From an uncultured Clostridia bacterium (GTDB lineage: Bacteria; Bacillota; Clostridia; Oscillospirales; Acutalibacteraceae), in assembly GCA_946183365.1 (NCBI GenBank), contig CAMHAH010000004.1, forward strand, positions 62,001-126,000: a stretch of DNA of 64,000 nt. The letters run 5' to 3'. Positions 37,701-44,658 of this stretch are shown here, piece after piece. The notes below the pieces were generated by a model. The model saw nothing but the letters and a program-made list of their open reading frames with translations. It did no database searches and was not told the DNA's origin. The stretch's first letter is position 1; every line of letters starts with the position of its first letter. The position numbers and the translations under genes are program-made.

Positions 37701-37812
37701 GATCGACAGATACTACCGCGCCGATGACTGACGATACGCTGCCGAGCACCATGAGAAGAGCCAATACCAGCGAGGTAGTGACTTTGAGGATAAACGAACA
37801 TTTTGATCTCAT
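31720..37812 (-). CDS. Giant secreted repeat protein with starch-binding-like module, module copy B
   Basis: 2030 residues. Signal peptide: basic start, then VTTSLVLALLMVLGSVSSVIGA. Residues about 345-590 contain InlB/bacterial-repeat-like beta domains (GYVFEGFYSD; PNSGYAIVSV with YSFTMPAKNVTVSV). Residues about 690-780 look like a family 26 starch-binding module (VYAYFWKNG, KVWPGYSM, RVTFNDNGTHQTVDI). The C-terminal half is homologous to giant protein A (YPGQPMV, SNGYYDIVHR, TYDYGDFYKIF, YVYRAYSY). No LPxTG, SLH or dockerin is visible at the C-terminus. The leader upstream is nearly identical to that of copy A. It is probably a surface protein that contacts starch or other glycans; attachment to the cell is unexplained. 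Confidence 0.87.
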   Translation of the reverse strand: MRSKCSFILKVTTSLVLALLMVLGSVSSVIGAVVSVDQGENALALAAKKGFDIAETGREADLASTGATYYYRGVQNSWGTTSLSAVSGHSGYYYFKVTTTGDFKITISSNWDETKWNSSNIKNDLGDISLTGSDNINIPSTGWILFNPTQNSVWAVKNDPTLAANSYYFDFADSYFNGTSRNAKYGWVYYDNTTANWSGASKIYFVVGHDTWIKAYEMEYVSGTNLYGVHLSDDNGFGDAKYYAVVSSSSALSGYTSSVEKNIIDLLAESNVLMHSKLYTSNSPELNNSNNTYPFTSSSSGNNCTLSGTWSSTSHNEYFNKTQTIKVYLNKSTSTTGGNVTANYYSMNSDSVGSTHNSSSSLTSTSNSIYAAKTSSVKLTATPKSGYVFEGFYSDSSLSTKITSGVSGNSYTYSVSDIKTVYVNFTRAAANTITYSGSNVTWVTNPASAYAGDTVSFTVTPNSGYAIVSVKYNDGSDHTLTAGSNNTYSFTMPAKNVTVSVTASKVYTVTAKTNKSSRGTITVDKSTAAKDEDVTITITPAAGILKTLTATYTANNTTYENTVNNGVPSNTWNKVTETSGAAALSKAHGAADLAQLGASIALAAVGASQTVTMKMQEASAVTINATFDTYSGESNYYYNGYDTGGNAVTNYYDKQMTEGILNGEKFSYYHVEGRTEENQLFTVSLGHSGTSNGKVYFTRPGSGDWNQSNVYAYFWKNGGSAPKVWPGYSMNWSWNNDFGQGVYSVDIPTDVDRVTFNDNGTHQTVDIDLTESGGGAYYWDGTEDGSGHYNVGTWSTGHDDQGLKNVGTEYFYETDSSNVSTIYSTDENGKSIFNTTGFYRHGVGSTQFAKPNGAGNDYYINVLYPGNTYTINNVTKKIGNDGPVVVWSTEPLAGDDENVTVYAKDGAIRSETYGSTYANIADTKIYASNGSTTVGTKHSGNITNQTWETYKGVKGDTIVIKTQIGDTDSSTLTNAADLKAKYYVRGFCVNGEVSQLLEWNADGLYTLSYKIPEDYEGTKIEITPIYYLKNTTDNPIVTYRVTGFTDELKAIGEGKPNWGDTLYTYPFYGKLGSNNNALGAYPGQPMVYYKGQYQMQIPQKSTAWDIYYDDENLSGSTNVQKETNVHNTYVSGVTMSNGYYDIVHRQVMGYGSNGASADHVQTYDYGDFYKIFNEKKPVDNIVFDFKYRTKKHNFENQPGTTITRTNLDSNYGTNGNGFELLTNFHGRTVDLFGTPLSGDAADPSKTTPVYVISIGGVNGSAGVENIAGYYATEWMVYGSSDGSSYSRISAGDKSSIPPEVLVLNDDDTTSFNTTTYPSADANHTIENWKALYTALEAYRGKPVMISYEAADAQIGAGNYATSGGGGATRNDGRWLYSKNGENITSKIKIQYSDDGKTYTDNPAEGETGHVTGLSAYFTNTGVEGQMTYATTIDPDKTFDFEAKTTNAQYKFVGWFMEDGTKITTDNASHTERSGSYTFIARFKQVGEGDLIISHVVGTDTTHTGGGSAKIAVVVKDADGNPVKTFDETTSSISLDKKYINTENALYTIDVTLTAVPAGEDQYSSTALTTPANQESKFFYNPGTEDTRNFSFKVGDLFTNNTQTFKTLVYTSMFTKTEYEYEITYQFNGRLATGQSFKRKGTMTANELKTYVDNHVLSTDFLTAKAPEESNIGEILTWDFSNVDATQRAFKQSGTKYVLNLTVSATQANAPQNVTSTFKLDYAYNTYGYPTDPESMTKSTQADFVLSVPYGTITKVDQNKVHTSADSTYDNTYVTAPKVLVDDGNNTYFQYWKVESTASDRVIAKCYSTRYNFVAFENCIVTPVYASTKYDKTADNDISTSITFFETTRNQWNYNGQGTQKENAVTRPDVDAADLLFNDFVISYNYKGKDIYSGDAGDNVNVGFVVQRIGLLEDYGDGTLNSEASYYEEKYKSNDATDAIKTFVATGNKGNLKLDNISIANSALDNKDRVQWFYSVYQSQGWKTETEAAQSVYPYKNYVYRAYSYVKNGNSASDVTLSDPVYFTMYKEAIK

Positions 37813-37817
37813 AAATT

Positions 37818-38294
37818 TTCCTCCTTTATTGTTACACCGTAGCGGTCTGCGTTATGAAGTGTTATGAACTCAGTCTGCGCGGGAAGAACAAAATAGCCTT
37901 GAAGTAATGAAACACAAGAGCTTTTGTTCAAGCACCCCAACAAACAAGTTGGAGAGGCTCATCCGAATACCCGGCGGGAACTGACCTTTATCCCTTTGCT
38001 TGGCAGTTTTGTTAATTTTGTGCAAATTAAACAAAAGCTGACATTTTGGACTTTCTGCCGGATATCGCTCCGAACTGAGCTGTAAACACCTGTTTACAGA
38101 CTGCCGTAACAGATAAAAAATACTTATTTATATTCCGTAAATCCTGCATATTTCCTGCATATTACGACATATGTCAACTTTGTTAATCATTTGTCAAATG
38201 CATACTTTTTGCATACTGAAATCTACGGAATTATTGACTTTTCAATAAAAGGACTTTTGTGACTTTTGTGCAAAATGCATAAAATGGCGATTTT
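37818..38294 (-). repeat. Conserved 477-bp leader/promoter region, copy B
   Basis: Inverted copy of 10115-10591, ending at the AGGAGG of giant gene B. It contains the same Rex-like site (38180-38197), the same TGTAAACA/TGTTTACA palindrome (38081-38098) and the same TTGACA hexamers. The 214 bases furthest from the gene (38081-38294) are identical to copy A. Confidence 0.85.
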
Positions 38295-38651
38295 ATTTAT
38301 TAATATCAAAAATCGCACAAGTCACGGTATGTGTCTATAAATGGACAGACTTACCCTTATCATCCTATTTAATAAATGAATTATAGCAAATTTGCGCTGA
38401 ATAGTCAAGGATAATAACCTTATTTTTTTAATGACCACAACATTTTGTATACTTCGACTATTCAAGACCAATCAATTTGAACTATTTGCACAAAAGCGCC
38501 TCTGATTATTGGTAAAACAGCATAAAGTTAAGTTTGTTTTTCATTATATAGCAGGAATGTGATGGTATTATGTGCGCTCTCCCCTATTTCGCGGTGATTG
38601 AACCCTCCGGCGCTTTGCGCCACCTCCCTGAATATTGCGGAGGCGTATAAA
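38295..38651. other. Intergenic region between leader B and rpsR, with a GC-rich hairpin
   Basis: No gene is seen. The first 250 bases are AT-rich. At 38609-38621 GGCGC-TTT-GCGCC forms a hairpin inside a CCCTCCGG...CACCTCCC context that looks like the short palindromic intergenic repeats common in gut Firmicutes; a second copy was not seen here. Confidence 0.4.
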
Positions 38652-38676
38652 AAAGCTCCCGATAAACGGGAGCTTT
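38652..38676 (-). terminator. Rho-independent terminator of the rpsF-ssb-rpsR operon
   Basis: AAAGCTCCCG / CGGGAGCTTT stem with a 5-base loop; the minus strand continues with TTTTTTATAC. Confidence 0.9.
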
Positions 38677-38686
38677 GAGTGTTAGA

Positions 38687-38920
38687 TCAGTCTGATGTAT
38701 AAGGTAAGAGAGCGATCTGACGAGCACGCTTGATAGCGGTAGTGAGGTCACGCTGATGCGCGGCGCAGGTACCGGTAACGCGGCGGGGCAGGATCTTTGC
38801 ACGCTCGGACATATAACGACGCAGACGAGCGATATCTTTGTAATCGATATGCTCAACCTTGTCTACGCAGAAGCCGCATACCTTACGGCGGCGTCTGTTA
38901 CCCATAGGTCTGTCAGCCAT
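38687..38920 (-). CDS. rpsR: 30S ribosomal protein S18
   Basis: 77 residues from the ATG at 38920, which has AAAGGAG upstream; an in-frame ATG six codons earlier overlaps that ribosome binding site and is not the start. Signature segments are [37 protein letters not shown] and [11 protein letters not shown]. It binds 16S rRNA next to S6. Third gene of the rpsF-ssb-rpsR operon, in the standard bacterial order. Confidence 0.97.
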   Translation of the reverse strand: MADRPMGNRRRRKVCGFCVDKVEHIDYKDIARLRRYMSERAKILPRRVTGTCAAHQRDLTTAIKRARQIALLPYTSD

Positions 38921-38982
38921 GTTGGGTTCTCCTTTCATATTATAATGACATTAAGTCGGTTGAAATCAAATGTTTACCGTAA

Positions 38983-39477
38983 TCAGAACGGTAAGTCGTC
39001 GTCTAAGGGCATTACCTGAAAATCGTCGGGTGAGCCTGCGGAATAAGCCGCGGGCTGAGCGGGATGCTCAACAGGCATCTGAGAACCACCGTAAGAGCTC
39101 GCAACACGCGTGTTGGATGCCTGTGAATAGCCGCCGTATGTACCCGCTGAGGGGTCACGGCGCTCGCCTGTAAAGCTGACGTTATCAGCAACGACCTCGA
39201 TAGCGGTGCGGTTCTGTCCGTCCTTTGTCTGATACTGACGGGACTGGAGCTGGCCGTCTACGGCTATGAGAGAGCCCTTTGAGAAATTGCGGCATACGAA
39301 CTCAGCCGAGCTGCGCCACGCTACTATATCAAAGAAATCAGCCTGACGCTCAGCGCCCGCCTTGACATAGCTGCGATCTACAGCGATACGGAATGATGTA
39401 ACGGAAATGCCGGTGTTAGTAGTCTTAAGCTCAGGGTCGGCTACAAGCCTGCCCATGAGTACAACTCTGTTAATCAT
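38983..39477 (-). CDS. ssb: Single-stranded DNA-binding protein
   Basis: 164 residues. An N-terminal OB fold begins MINRVVLMGRLVADPELK and contains SFRIAVDRSY and DIVAWRSSAEF. A Gly/Ser/Pro-rich linker leads to the acidic C-terminal tip DDDLPF that recruits replication and repair proteins. Located between rpsF and rpsR, as in most Firmicutes; acts on exposed single strands during replication, repair and recombination. Confidence 0.97.
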   Translation of the reverse strand: MINRVVLMGRLVADPELKTTNTGISVTSFRIAVDRSYVKAGAERQADFFDIVAWRSSAEFVCRNFSKGSLIAVDGQLQSRQYQTKDGQNRTAIEVVADNVSFTGERRDPSAGTYGGYSQASNTRVASSYGGSQMPVEHPAQPAAYSAGSPDDFQVMPLDDDLPF

Positions 39478-39537
39478 AATTTGATCCTTTCGTTCCGGCT
39501 TATAAGCCGTAAATAAACTTTATTCGTTATTTTGCGA

Positions 39538-39930
39538 TTACTCTGCTGCTTCTACAGCGGGAGCTTCCTCAACGGGAGCTTCTTCAGCTACAGGAGCCTC
39601 TTCAGCCTTGGGCTCTTCCTTAACAGGAATCTCTTCGCCCTCGGGCTTGCGGATGATCAATGAGCGGATAACGCCGTCGGTAATCTTATAGATACGATCC
39701 AGCTCAGCGGGGAATTCAGCCTCAGCCTCAAAGTTCATCAGCACATAGTAGCCCTCAGCCTCTTTGTTGATGAGATAAGCCAGCTTGCGCTTGCCCCATT
39801 CGTCAACACTCTGCAGAGTAGCGTGCTTCTCGATGAGATTCTTGAACTTCTCGATGAGAGCCTGGATACCATCCTCGCCCTGCTTCATTGAAAATACCAT
39901 TACGGTCTCGTAATTAGCCTTCAATGCCAT
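39538..39930 (-). CDS. rpsF: 30S ribosomal protein S6
   Basis: 130 residues. The S6 fold (YETVMVFSMKQGE; WGKRKLAYLINKEAEGYYVLMNF; VIRSLIIRK) is complete by about residue 95. The remaining 35 residues are a Glu/Ala/Pro-rich tail of EEAPV-type repeats, longer than the minimal family length but seen in other Clostridia. It pairs with S18 in the 30S platform. First gene of its operon, with a consensus promoter and a hairpin in the leader. Confidence 0.97.
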   Translation of the reverse strand: MALKANYETVMVFSMKQGEDGIQALIEKFKNLIEKHATLQSVDEWGKRKLAYLINKEAEGYYVLMNFEAEAEFPAELDRIYKITDGVIRSLIIRKPEGEEIPVKEEPKAEEAPVAEEAPVEEAPAVEAAE

Positions 39931-39956
39931 GCTTACACCTCCTCTTGGACATTAGG

Positions 39957-39978
39957 CACCGTACAGATCTATACGGCG
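39957..39978 (-). promoter_or_regulatory. Hairpin in the rpsF leader (candidate S6:S18 autoregulatory site)
   Basis: On the minus strand CGCCGTA pairs with TACGGTG (one G-T pair), 27 bases before the S6 start. Many bacteria have an S6:S18-binding leader structure at exactly this place; the match to that motif is by position and the CCG-containing stem only. Confidence 0.35.
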
Positions 39979-40028
39979 CAAGGTATGTTATTATTGTTAT
40001 GGGCATAGTAATACACATAACATGAGTT

Positions 40029-40057
40029 ATTATAAGCGATTTCAAGGGGTTTGTCAA
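40029..40057 (-). promoter_or_regulatory. Consensus sigma-A promoter of rpsF-ssb-rpsR
   Basis: TTGACA (40052-40057), a 17-bp spacer and TATAAT (40029-40034), a perfect match. The -35 overlaps the stop codon of the YitT-like gene. Confidence 0.9.
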
Positions 40058-40977
40058 GAAAAAGTTGAGAGATTTGAGAAGCCGTTGCCGGAGATAGCGG
40101 TGGCAGTCGCTGTAATAATAAAGGCTTTATCATCGGTCTCTGTTACCGCTGAACGAACACGGTAGGCGTCGTGAGGACGTACGGCGCAGAGGATCACTCC
40201 TAAATCAGACTTAGTATAGCCGCCTTTAGCGGAAATAAGGGTCACTCCCCTATCCTCTCTGCCTGTGATGATGTCTGAGACGGCATCGGGCTTAGATGTT
40301 ATGATAATAAGCAGCTTGCCGTTGTCTCGGGACAAACCGAACACGACCGCGTCGATCAGCTTAGAGGATGTGAATATAGCGATTACCGCGTAGAGGGCGT
40401 TCTCGATACTGCCGTAGACTATCGCTGAGAAAGCGACTACAACGGCGTCGGAGATCAGAACAATGCTACCTATACTAATATAAGGTAAGCGGCGGTTGAG
40501 ATTACGGGCTATTATGTCGGTGCCTCCCGTACTGCCTCCGCGAAGGAAGATCAGCCCGAGACCTGTACCGGACAGTATACCGCCGAATATCGAGGCGATT
40601 ATCTTGTCGCCGCTGTACGCTATGCCGAGCAAGGAGAATGTATCTATAAAAACCGATACCAAAGCTACGGCGATCATCGTACGGAGCATGAAACGAGCGC
40701 CGTTCTCTACAGCTCCCCAGATGAAAAGAGGAATATTGAGTATCAGCGATACGCCGCCTATCGGTAAAAAAAACAGATAATTGAGCATAGTTGAGATACC
40801 TGTGACGCCGCCGGGAGCTATGTTGTTGGGCGCTGTAAAAAAATCGACCGACAGAGCGTATACGGCGGCTCCGAGGATCATCACAAGATAATCAGCCGCG
40901 TGATCGCGGAAAAAGCTCCGTGCTCTGTCGGTTAGTTTCATTTCATCACACTCTTTTACAGGATATGTGAGGATCAT
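40054..40977 (-). CDS. YitT-family membrane protein (DUF2179 C-terminus)
   Basis: About 307 residues from the ATG at 40977, which has a GAGG nearby; a GTG at 41010 right after the upstream stop and an ATG at 40941 are alternatives. Five to six hydrophobic segments include the family signatures DFFTAPNNIAPGGVTGIS and FLRGGSTGGTDIIARNLN. The soluble C-terminal part (KLLIIITSKPDAVSDIITGREDRGVTLI) is the DUF2179 domain. The function of the family is not established. It ends the rplU-prp-rpmA-obg-mrnC gene run. Confidence 0.88.
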   Translation of the reverse strand: MILTYPVKECDEMKLTDRARSFFRDHAADYLVMILGAAVYALSVDFFTAPNNIAPGGVTGISTMLNYLFFLPIGGVSLILNIPLFIWGAVENGARFMLRTMIAVALVSVFIDTFSLLGIAYSGDKIIASIFGGILSGTGLGLIFLRGGSTGGTDIIARNLNRRLPYISIGSIVLISDAVVVAFSAIVYGSIENALYAVIAIFTSSKLIDAVVFGLSRDNGKLLIIITSKPDAVSDIITGREDRGVTLISAKGGYTKSDLGVILCAVRPHDAYRVRSAVTETDDKAFIITATATAISGNGFSNLSTFS

Positions 40978-41010
40978 CGATAAATCCTCAGTCGACTTGC
41001 GACAGCTCAC

Positions 41011-41400
41011 TTAAGAAAGTAAGCCCTTTTCTATTATAAGTGCGAATAATTCATTTATGCGTTCGGTCCTGCCTTTAAGATACAGCCAGCCGAACAAAGC
41101 CTCCATACCGGTCGCTGAATGGTAGTCGGAGATGGTCGAATGTTTGGAGGCGGAGTTGACCTTTGTGTTCCTGCCGCGCTTATAGACCGCCTCTTCTTCT
41201 TCGGTTAGGTGTTCCGATATCAGCTTCATATACTCAGCCTGGCTTTTACAATTGACCATAGCTACCTTTAGCTTGTTGAGCTCGCCGACATGAGCAGAGC
41301 TGTGAGTAACAAGATACTCGCGTACAAGAAGGTCGTATACTCCGTCGCCTATAAAAGCAAGATTAAGGGTCGGGATAGAATTTATCGTCTTATCATCCAT
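41011..41400 (-). CDS. mrnC: Mini-ribonuclease III
   Basis: 129 residues. An RNase III catalytic domain with no double-stranded RNA-binding domain: NLAFIGDGVYDLLVREYL near the N-terminus carries the catalytic acidic residues, and HSTISDYHSATGMEALFGWLYL the second set. Family knowledge: it processes 23S rRNA ends in Firmicutes. It starts three bases after the obg stop codon. Confidence 0.93.
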   Translation of the reverse strand: MDDKTINSIPTLNLAFIGDGVYDLLVREYLVTHSSAHVGELNKLKVAMVNCKSQAEYMKLISEHLTEEEEAVYKRGRNTKVNSASKHSTISDYHSATGMEALFGWLYLKGRTERINELFALIIEKGLLS

Positions 41401-41403
41401 AGC

Positions 41404-42669
41404 TTATTCAACAAAATCAAATTCAAGGTCATAGATGGATACGGTGTCGCCCTCATGACAGCCGGCTTCACGCAGCTTGTCGATAACACCGGACTTCTGG
41501 AGAAGGCGCTCAAAGTAACTAAGCCCGTCATAATCATCGAAGTTGATGCCTCGAAGAATACGCAGAAGCCACTTGCCCTCTACCATATATATGCCGTCCT
41601 GTACGGTGATGGTTACGTCGCCGAAGTTCTCTTCCTCATACTCGGGTACAGGCTCGGGCTCATATATCTTGATAGGCGGCAGCTTAGAGAGCTCCTCGAC
41701 GATCTGCTTCAAGAGCGGATCGACATCATAACGGATAGCCGCCATTATCGGGAAGAACATATAGCCCTGATCCTCGACCCAAGCTTTGAAATCGGCTATC
41801 TGTTCATCGGTGGCGAGATCGCACTTGTTGCCGACGACCAGCATGGGACGCTCGGCAAGCTCGGGATTGAATTTCTCGAGCTCCTCATTGATGATGCGGA
41901 AGTCATCCTTGGGATCGCGAGCCTCTGAACCGGATACATCGACGATGTGAACCAGCAGACGACAGCGTTCGACATGGCGCAGGAACTGGTGACCGAGACC
42001 GGAACCGTCAGCTGCGCCCTCGATAAGTCCTGGGATATCAGCCATGACGAAGGATACCCCCTCACCCATCGATACTACGCCGAGGGTGGGATTTATGGTA
42101 GTGAAATGGTAGTTAGCTATCTGAGGCTTTGCCTGAGAAACAACGGATATCAAGGTGGATTTACCGACATTCGGAAATCCGACAAGACCTACGTCCGCAA
42201 GGAGCTTCAGTTCAAGAGTTACCTCATACTCCTCTCCGGGCATACCGGGCTTTGCAAAGCGCGGGGTCTGGCGTGTAGGGGTCGCGAAATGCTTATTGCC
42301 CCATCCGCCCTTGCCGCCTTTAGCGACGATGACCGGCTCTTTGCCGCTGAGGTCAGCCATGATCCTGCCTGTGGCGGCTTCTTTCACGATAGTGCCGACA
42401 GGAACCTTTATTATAAGATCCTCGGCGGCTTTGCCGTATTTTCTGCCGCCTGAGCCGTTACCGCCCTTTTTAGCCTCAAACTTGCGCTTGTAGCGGAAAT
42501 CAGCGAGAGTGGACAGATTGGAATCAGCCACAAAGATGATATCGCCGCCCTTGCCGCCGTCACCGCCGTCGGGACCGCCGGAGGCTACGTATTTCTCTCT
42601 GTGGAAGGCGACAGCGCCGTCGCCGCCGTCACCCGCTTTTATCAAAATTTTAGCTTTATCTACAAACAT
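41404..42669 (-). CDS. obg: Obg-family GTPase (ObgE/CgtA)
   Basis: About 421 residues from the ATG at 42669 (MFVDKAKI); six upstream codons are also open. The glycine-rich Obg fold (GGDGGDGAVAFHREKYV, GGDGGKGGDIIF) is followed by the G domain (GFPNVGKST, DIPGLIEGA, NKCDL) and the C-terminal OCT domain (DDYDGLSYFERLL...). It acts in 50S ribosome maturation and stress control. It lies between rpmA and mrnC as in many Clostridia, but a terminator separates it from rpmA. Confidence 0.96.
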   Translation of the reverse strand: MFVDKAKILIKAGDGGDGAVAFHREKYVASGGPDGGDGGKGGDIIFVADSNLSTLADFRYKRKFEAKKGGNGSGGRKYGKAAEDLIIKVPVGTIVKEAATGRIMADLSGKEPVIVAKGGKGGWGNKHFATPTRQTPRFAKPGMPGEEYEVTLELKLLADVGLVGFPNVGKSTLISVVSQAKPQIANYHFTTINPTLGVVSMGEGVSFVMADIPGLIEGAADGSGLGHQFLRHVERCRLLVHIVDVSGSEARDPKDDFRIINEELEKFNPELAERPMLVVGNKCDLATDEQIADFKAWVEDQGYMFFPIMAAIRYDVDPLLKQIVEELSKLPPIKIYEPEPVPEYEEENFGDVTITVQDGIYMVEGKWLLRILRGINFDDYDGLSYFERLLQKSGVIDKLREAGCHEGDTVSIYDLEFDFVE

Positions 42670-42729
42670 AATAATCACCGTTATCATAGAGAAAAGCCGC
42701 GCTGATCTCTATAAATCTATAAATGAAAA

Positions 42730-42750
42730 GGGCGGTTATCAAAACCGCCC
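42730..42750 (-). terminator. Terminator after rpmA
   Basis: 8-bp stem GGGCGGTT / AACCGCCC with a 5-base loop, followed on the minus strand by CTTTTCATTT. Confidence 0.8.
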
Positions 42751-42760
42751 GTAATGGTCA

Positions 42761-43045
42761 TTACTGCTCAACAGGATAAACGCTCGCGCGCTTTCTGTCT
42801 TTGCCCATACGCTCAAAGCGTACAACGCCGTCAACCTTAGCGAAGAGAGAGTCATCAGAACCGCGGCCAACATTGTTACCGGGGTGGATGTGTGTACCTC
42901 TCTGCTTAACGAGAATGTTACCGGCTAAAACGAACTGACCGTCTGCGCGCTTAACGCCAAGGCGCTTAGACTCGCTGTCACGACCGTTCTTTGTTGAACC
43001 CATACCTTTTTTATGAGCGAACAACTGCAGATTTATTTTCAGCAT
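42761..43045 (-). CDS. rpmA: 50S ribosomal protein L27
   Basis: 94 residues. It begins [14 protein letters not shown], that is, with the Firmicute N-terminal extension that the Prp protease removes after the LQLFA motif; the mature core is [17 protein letters not shown] and [26 protein letters not shown] precedes the ATG. It lies next to prp, its processing protease. Confidence 0.97.
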   Translation of the reverse strand: MLKINLQLFAHKKGMGSTKNGRDSESKRLGVKRADGQFVLAGNILVKQRGTHIHPGNNVGRGSDDSLFAKVDGVVRFERMGKDRKRASVYPVEQ

Positions 43046-43049
43046 TACC

Positions 43050-43367
43050 TTACACCTCCGAATATGTGAGTTTAATATACTTTGGATACTGCTCCGAAAG
43101 GGAGCTTAGATGAAGCCTCATGCCGTCTAAGATATCACGGCATCTGAGAGCCTCGGTTTCAGTCTGTAATTTCAGGTACATATCGCCGTCGCTGACGCTT
43201 TGCTCGGGGTTCGAGCCGATAACGTCGGTGATCGTGTTGGCTGTCATATACGCGGCGCTCGATACAGCGGCGCATATAATCTCCGGACCCCCGGGGTTCA
43301 TATCCGAATGACCTGTGATATGAAAGCCGTACAGCAATTCAGTACCGAAAAACTCGACTTTAATCAT
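43050..43367 (-). CDS. prp: Ribosomal-processing cysteine protease Prp
   Basis: 105 residues. The catalytic His is in FHITGHS and the Cys in [15 protein letters not shown], as in the Prp family that cleaves the L27 extension. The gene sits between rplU and rpmA and overlaps the rplU stop by one base (TGATG), so expression is coupled. Confidence 0.93.
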   Translation of the reverse strand: MIKVEFFGTELLYGFHITGHSDMNPGGPEIICAAVSSAAYMTANTITDVIGSNPEQSVSDGDMYLKLQTETEALRCRDILDGMRLHLSSLSEQYPKYIKLTYSEV

Positions 43368-43675
43368 CAGGCGTTGATAGCCTTGATCTCAACCTTAGTG
43401 TAAGGCTGACGGTGACCGAGCTTACGCTTCTCGCCCTTCTTGGGCTTATAGGTCGAAACATAGATCTTCTTAGCCTTACCTGTCTTTAATACGGTGGCTG
43501 TGACCTTTGCGCCGTCAACATAAGGTGTGCCGGCTTTGATACCGTCGTCGGTAGAAACAGCGACAACGTCGAACTCTACAGTAGCGCCGTCTTCAGCGTC
43601 GAGCTTCTCAACAAAGATAACGTCGTTCTGCTCAACCTTGTACTGCTTACCGCCGGTCTCGATTACTGCGAACAT
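43367..43675 (-). CDS. rplU: 50S ribosomal protein L21
   Basis: 102 residues from the ATG at 43675, with AAAGGAATG upstream. Typical segments: [36 protein letters not shown] and the C-terminal [22 protein letters not shown]. It binds 23S rRNA domain II. First gene of the rplU-prp-rpmA unit. Confidence 0.97.
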   Translation of the reverse strand: MFAVIETGGKQYKVEQNDVIFVEKLDAEDGATVEFDVVAVSTDDGIKAGTPYVDGAKVTATVLKTGKAKKIYVSTYKPKKGEKRKLGHRQPYTKVEIKAINA

Positions 43676-43762
43676 TTTATCATTCCTTTTTCTCAGACTC
43701 GCTACAGGTGGGTGGCGCAGAAGTACATTCAAGCACACTTAATAAACCCACAGTATGCGGCT
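43676..43762 (-). ncRNA. Candidate L21 leader RNA
   Basis: The transcript from the promoter below has about 85 bases before rplU. GTGGGT (43746-43751) can pair with ACCCAC (43708-43713) to enclose a stem-loop. Firmicutes have a described L21 leader element at this position; identity with it is inferred from position and length. Confidence 0.4.
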
Positions 43763-43767
43763 TATAT

Positions 43768-43796
43768 ACTATATCATAAAGAGATTTGCTTGTCAA
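43768..43796 (-). promoter_or_regulatory. Sigma-A promoter of rplU-prp-rpmA
   Basis: TTGACA (43791-43796), a 17-bp spacer and TATAGT (43768-43773) on the minus strand. Confidence 0.85.
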
Positions 43797-43803
43797 GAAA
43801 TAT

Positions 43804-44655
43804 TTATTGATTATCCTGAATATGATAGGCTTTTAATGTATTCTGCATGAGCATTGCGATGGTCATGGGACCTACGCCGCCGGGAACGGGAGTGATATAT
43901 GAACATTTTTCCGCTACAGAATTAAAATCAACATCACCGCAGAGCTTTCCGTTCTCGTCTCGGTTCATGCCGACGTCGATGACTACGGCTCCGTCCTTGA
44001 CCATATCGGCGGTAACGAACTTCGCTCTGCCTACTGCCGCTACGAGGATATCGGCTTCTTTAGTGATATCGGCGAGGTTCTTAGTACGGCTGTGAGTGAT
44101 CGTTACGGTACCGTTCTTATGAAGGAGCAGCATAGACATAGGCTTGCCTACTATGTTGCTTCTGCCGATAACTACGCAGTTCTTGCCATCTACATCTATA
44201 TTATAATAGCTGAGCATCTCCATAACACCGGCGGGAGTGCAGGGCAGAAAATCATAATCGCCGATCATTATCTTGCCTACGTTATAAGACGAGAAAGCGT
44301 CTACGTCCTTCTCAACAGAGATAGCGGCTATCACAGCCTTATCGTCAATGTGCTTGGGGACAGGAAGCTGACAGAGGATACCGTTTACATCCTCTCTGTC
44401 ATTGAGCTCATTGATAAGAGATATTAGCTCTTCCTGAGTGGTCTCAGCGGGCAGAGCATATTCAAGAGAACGGAAGCCAACATACTCGCAAGCCTTCTTT
44501 TTATTATTAACATATACTCTTGAAGCGGGATCATCGCCGACGATAATGACAGCGAGGGTGATCTCCTTACCTTGAGCCTTAAGCTCGGATACCTCGTCTC
44601 GAATTCGATCCTTTACGCTTTGAGAAACTAACTTTCCGTCGATAAACTGATACAT
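43804..44655 (-). CDS. folD: Bifunctional methylenetetrahydrofolate dehydrogenase/cyclohydrolase FolD
   Basis: 283 residues, the normal length. It interconverts methylene-, methenyl- and formyl-tetrahydrofolate. Signatures: YVNNKKKACEYVG with the catalytic Lys, GILCQLPVPKHID, VIGRSNIVGKPMSMLL in the cofactor domain and TPVPGGVGPMTIAML near the C-terminus. It follows lgt by three bases, so the pair is co-transcribed. Confidence 0.97.
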   Translation of the reverse strand: MYQFIDGKLVSQSVKDRIRDEVSELKAQGKEITLAVIIVGDDPASRVYVNNKKKACEYVGFRSLEYALPAETTQEELISLINELNDREDVNGILCQLPVPKHIDDKAVIAAISVEKDVDAFSSYNVGKIMIGDYDFLPCTPAGVMEMLSYYNIDVDGKNCVVIGRSNIVGKPMSMLLLHKNGTVTITHSRTKNLADITKEADILVAAVGRAKFVTADMVKDGAVVIDVGMNRDENGKLCGDVDFNSVAEKCSYITPVPGGVGPMTIAMLMQNTLKAYHIQDNQ

Positions 44656-44658
44656 ATA

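Noticed and set aside
38577-38650. Insertion sequence end near rpsR
   Set aside because: The GGCGC-TTT-GCGCC hairpin region has no transposase or matching second end nearby; treated as a small palindromic repeat at most.
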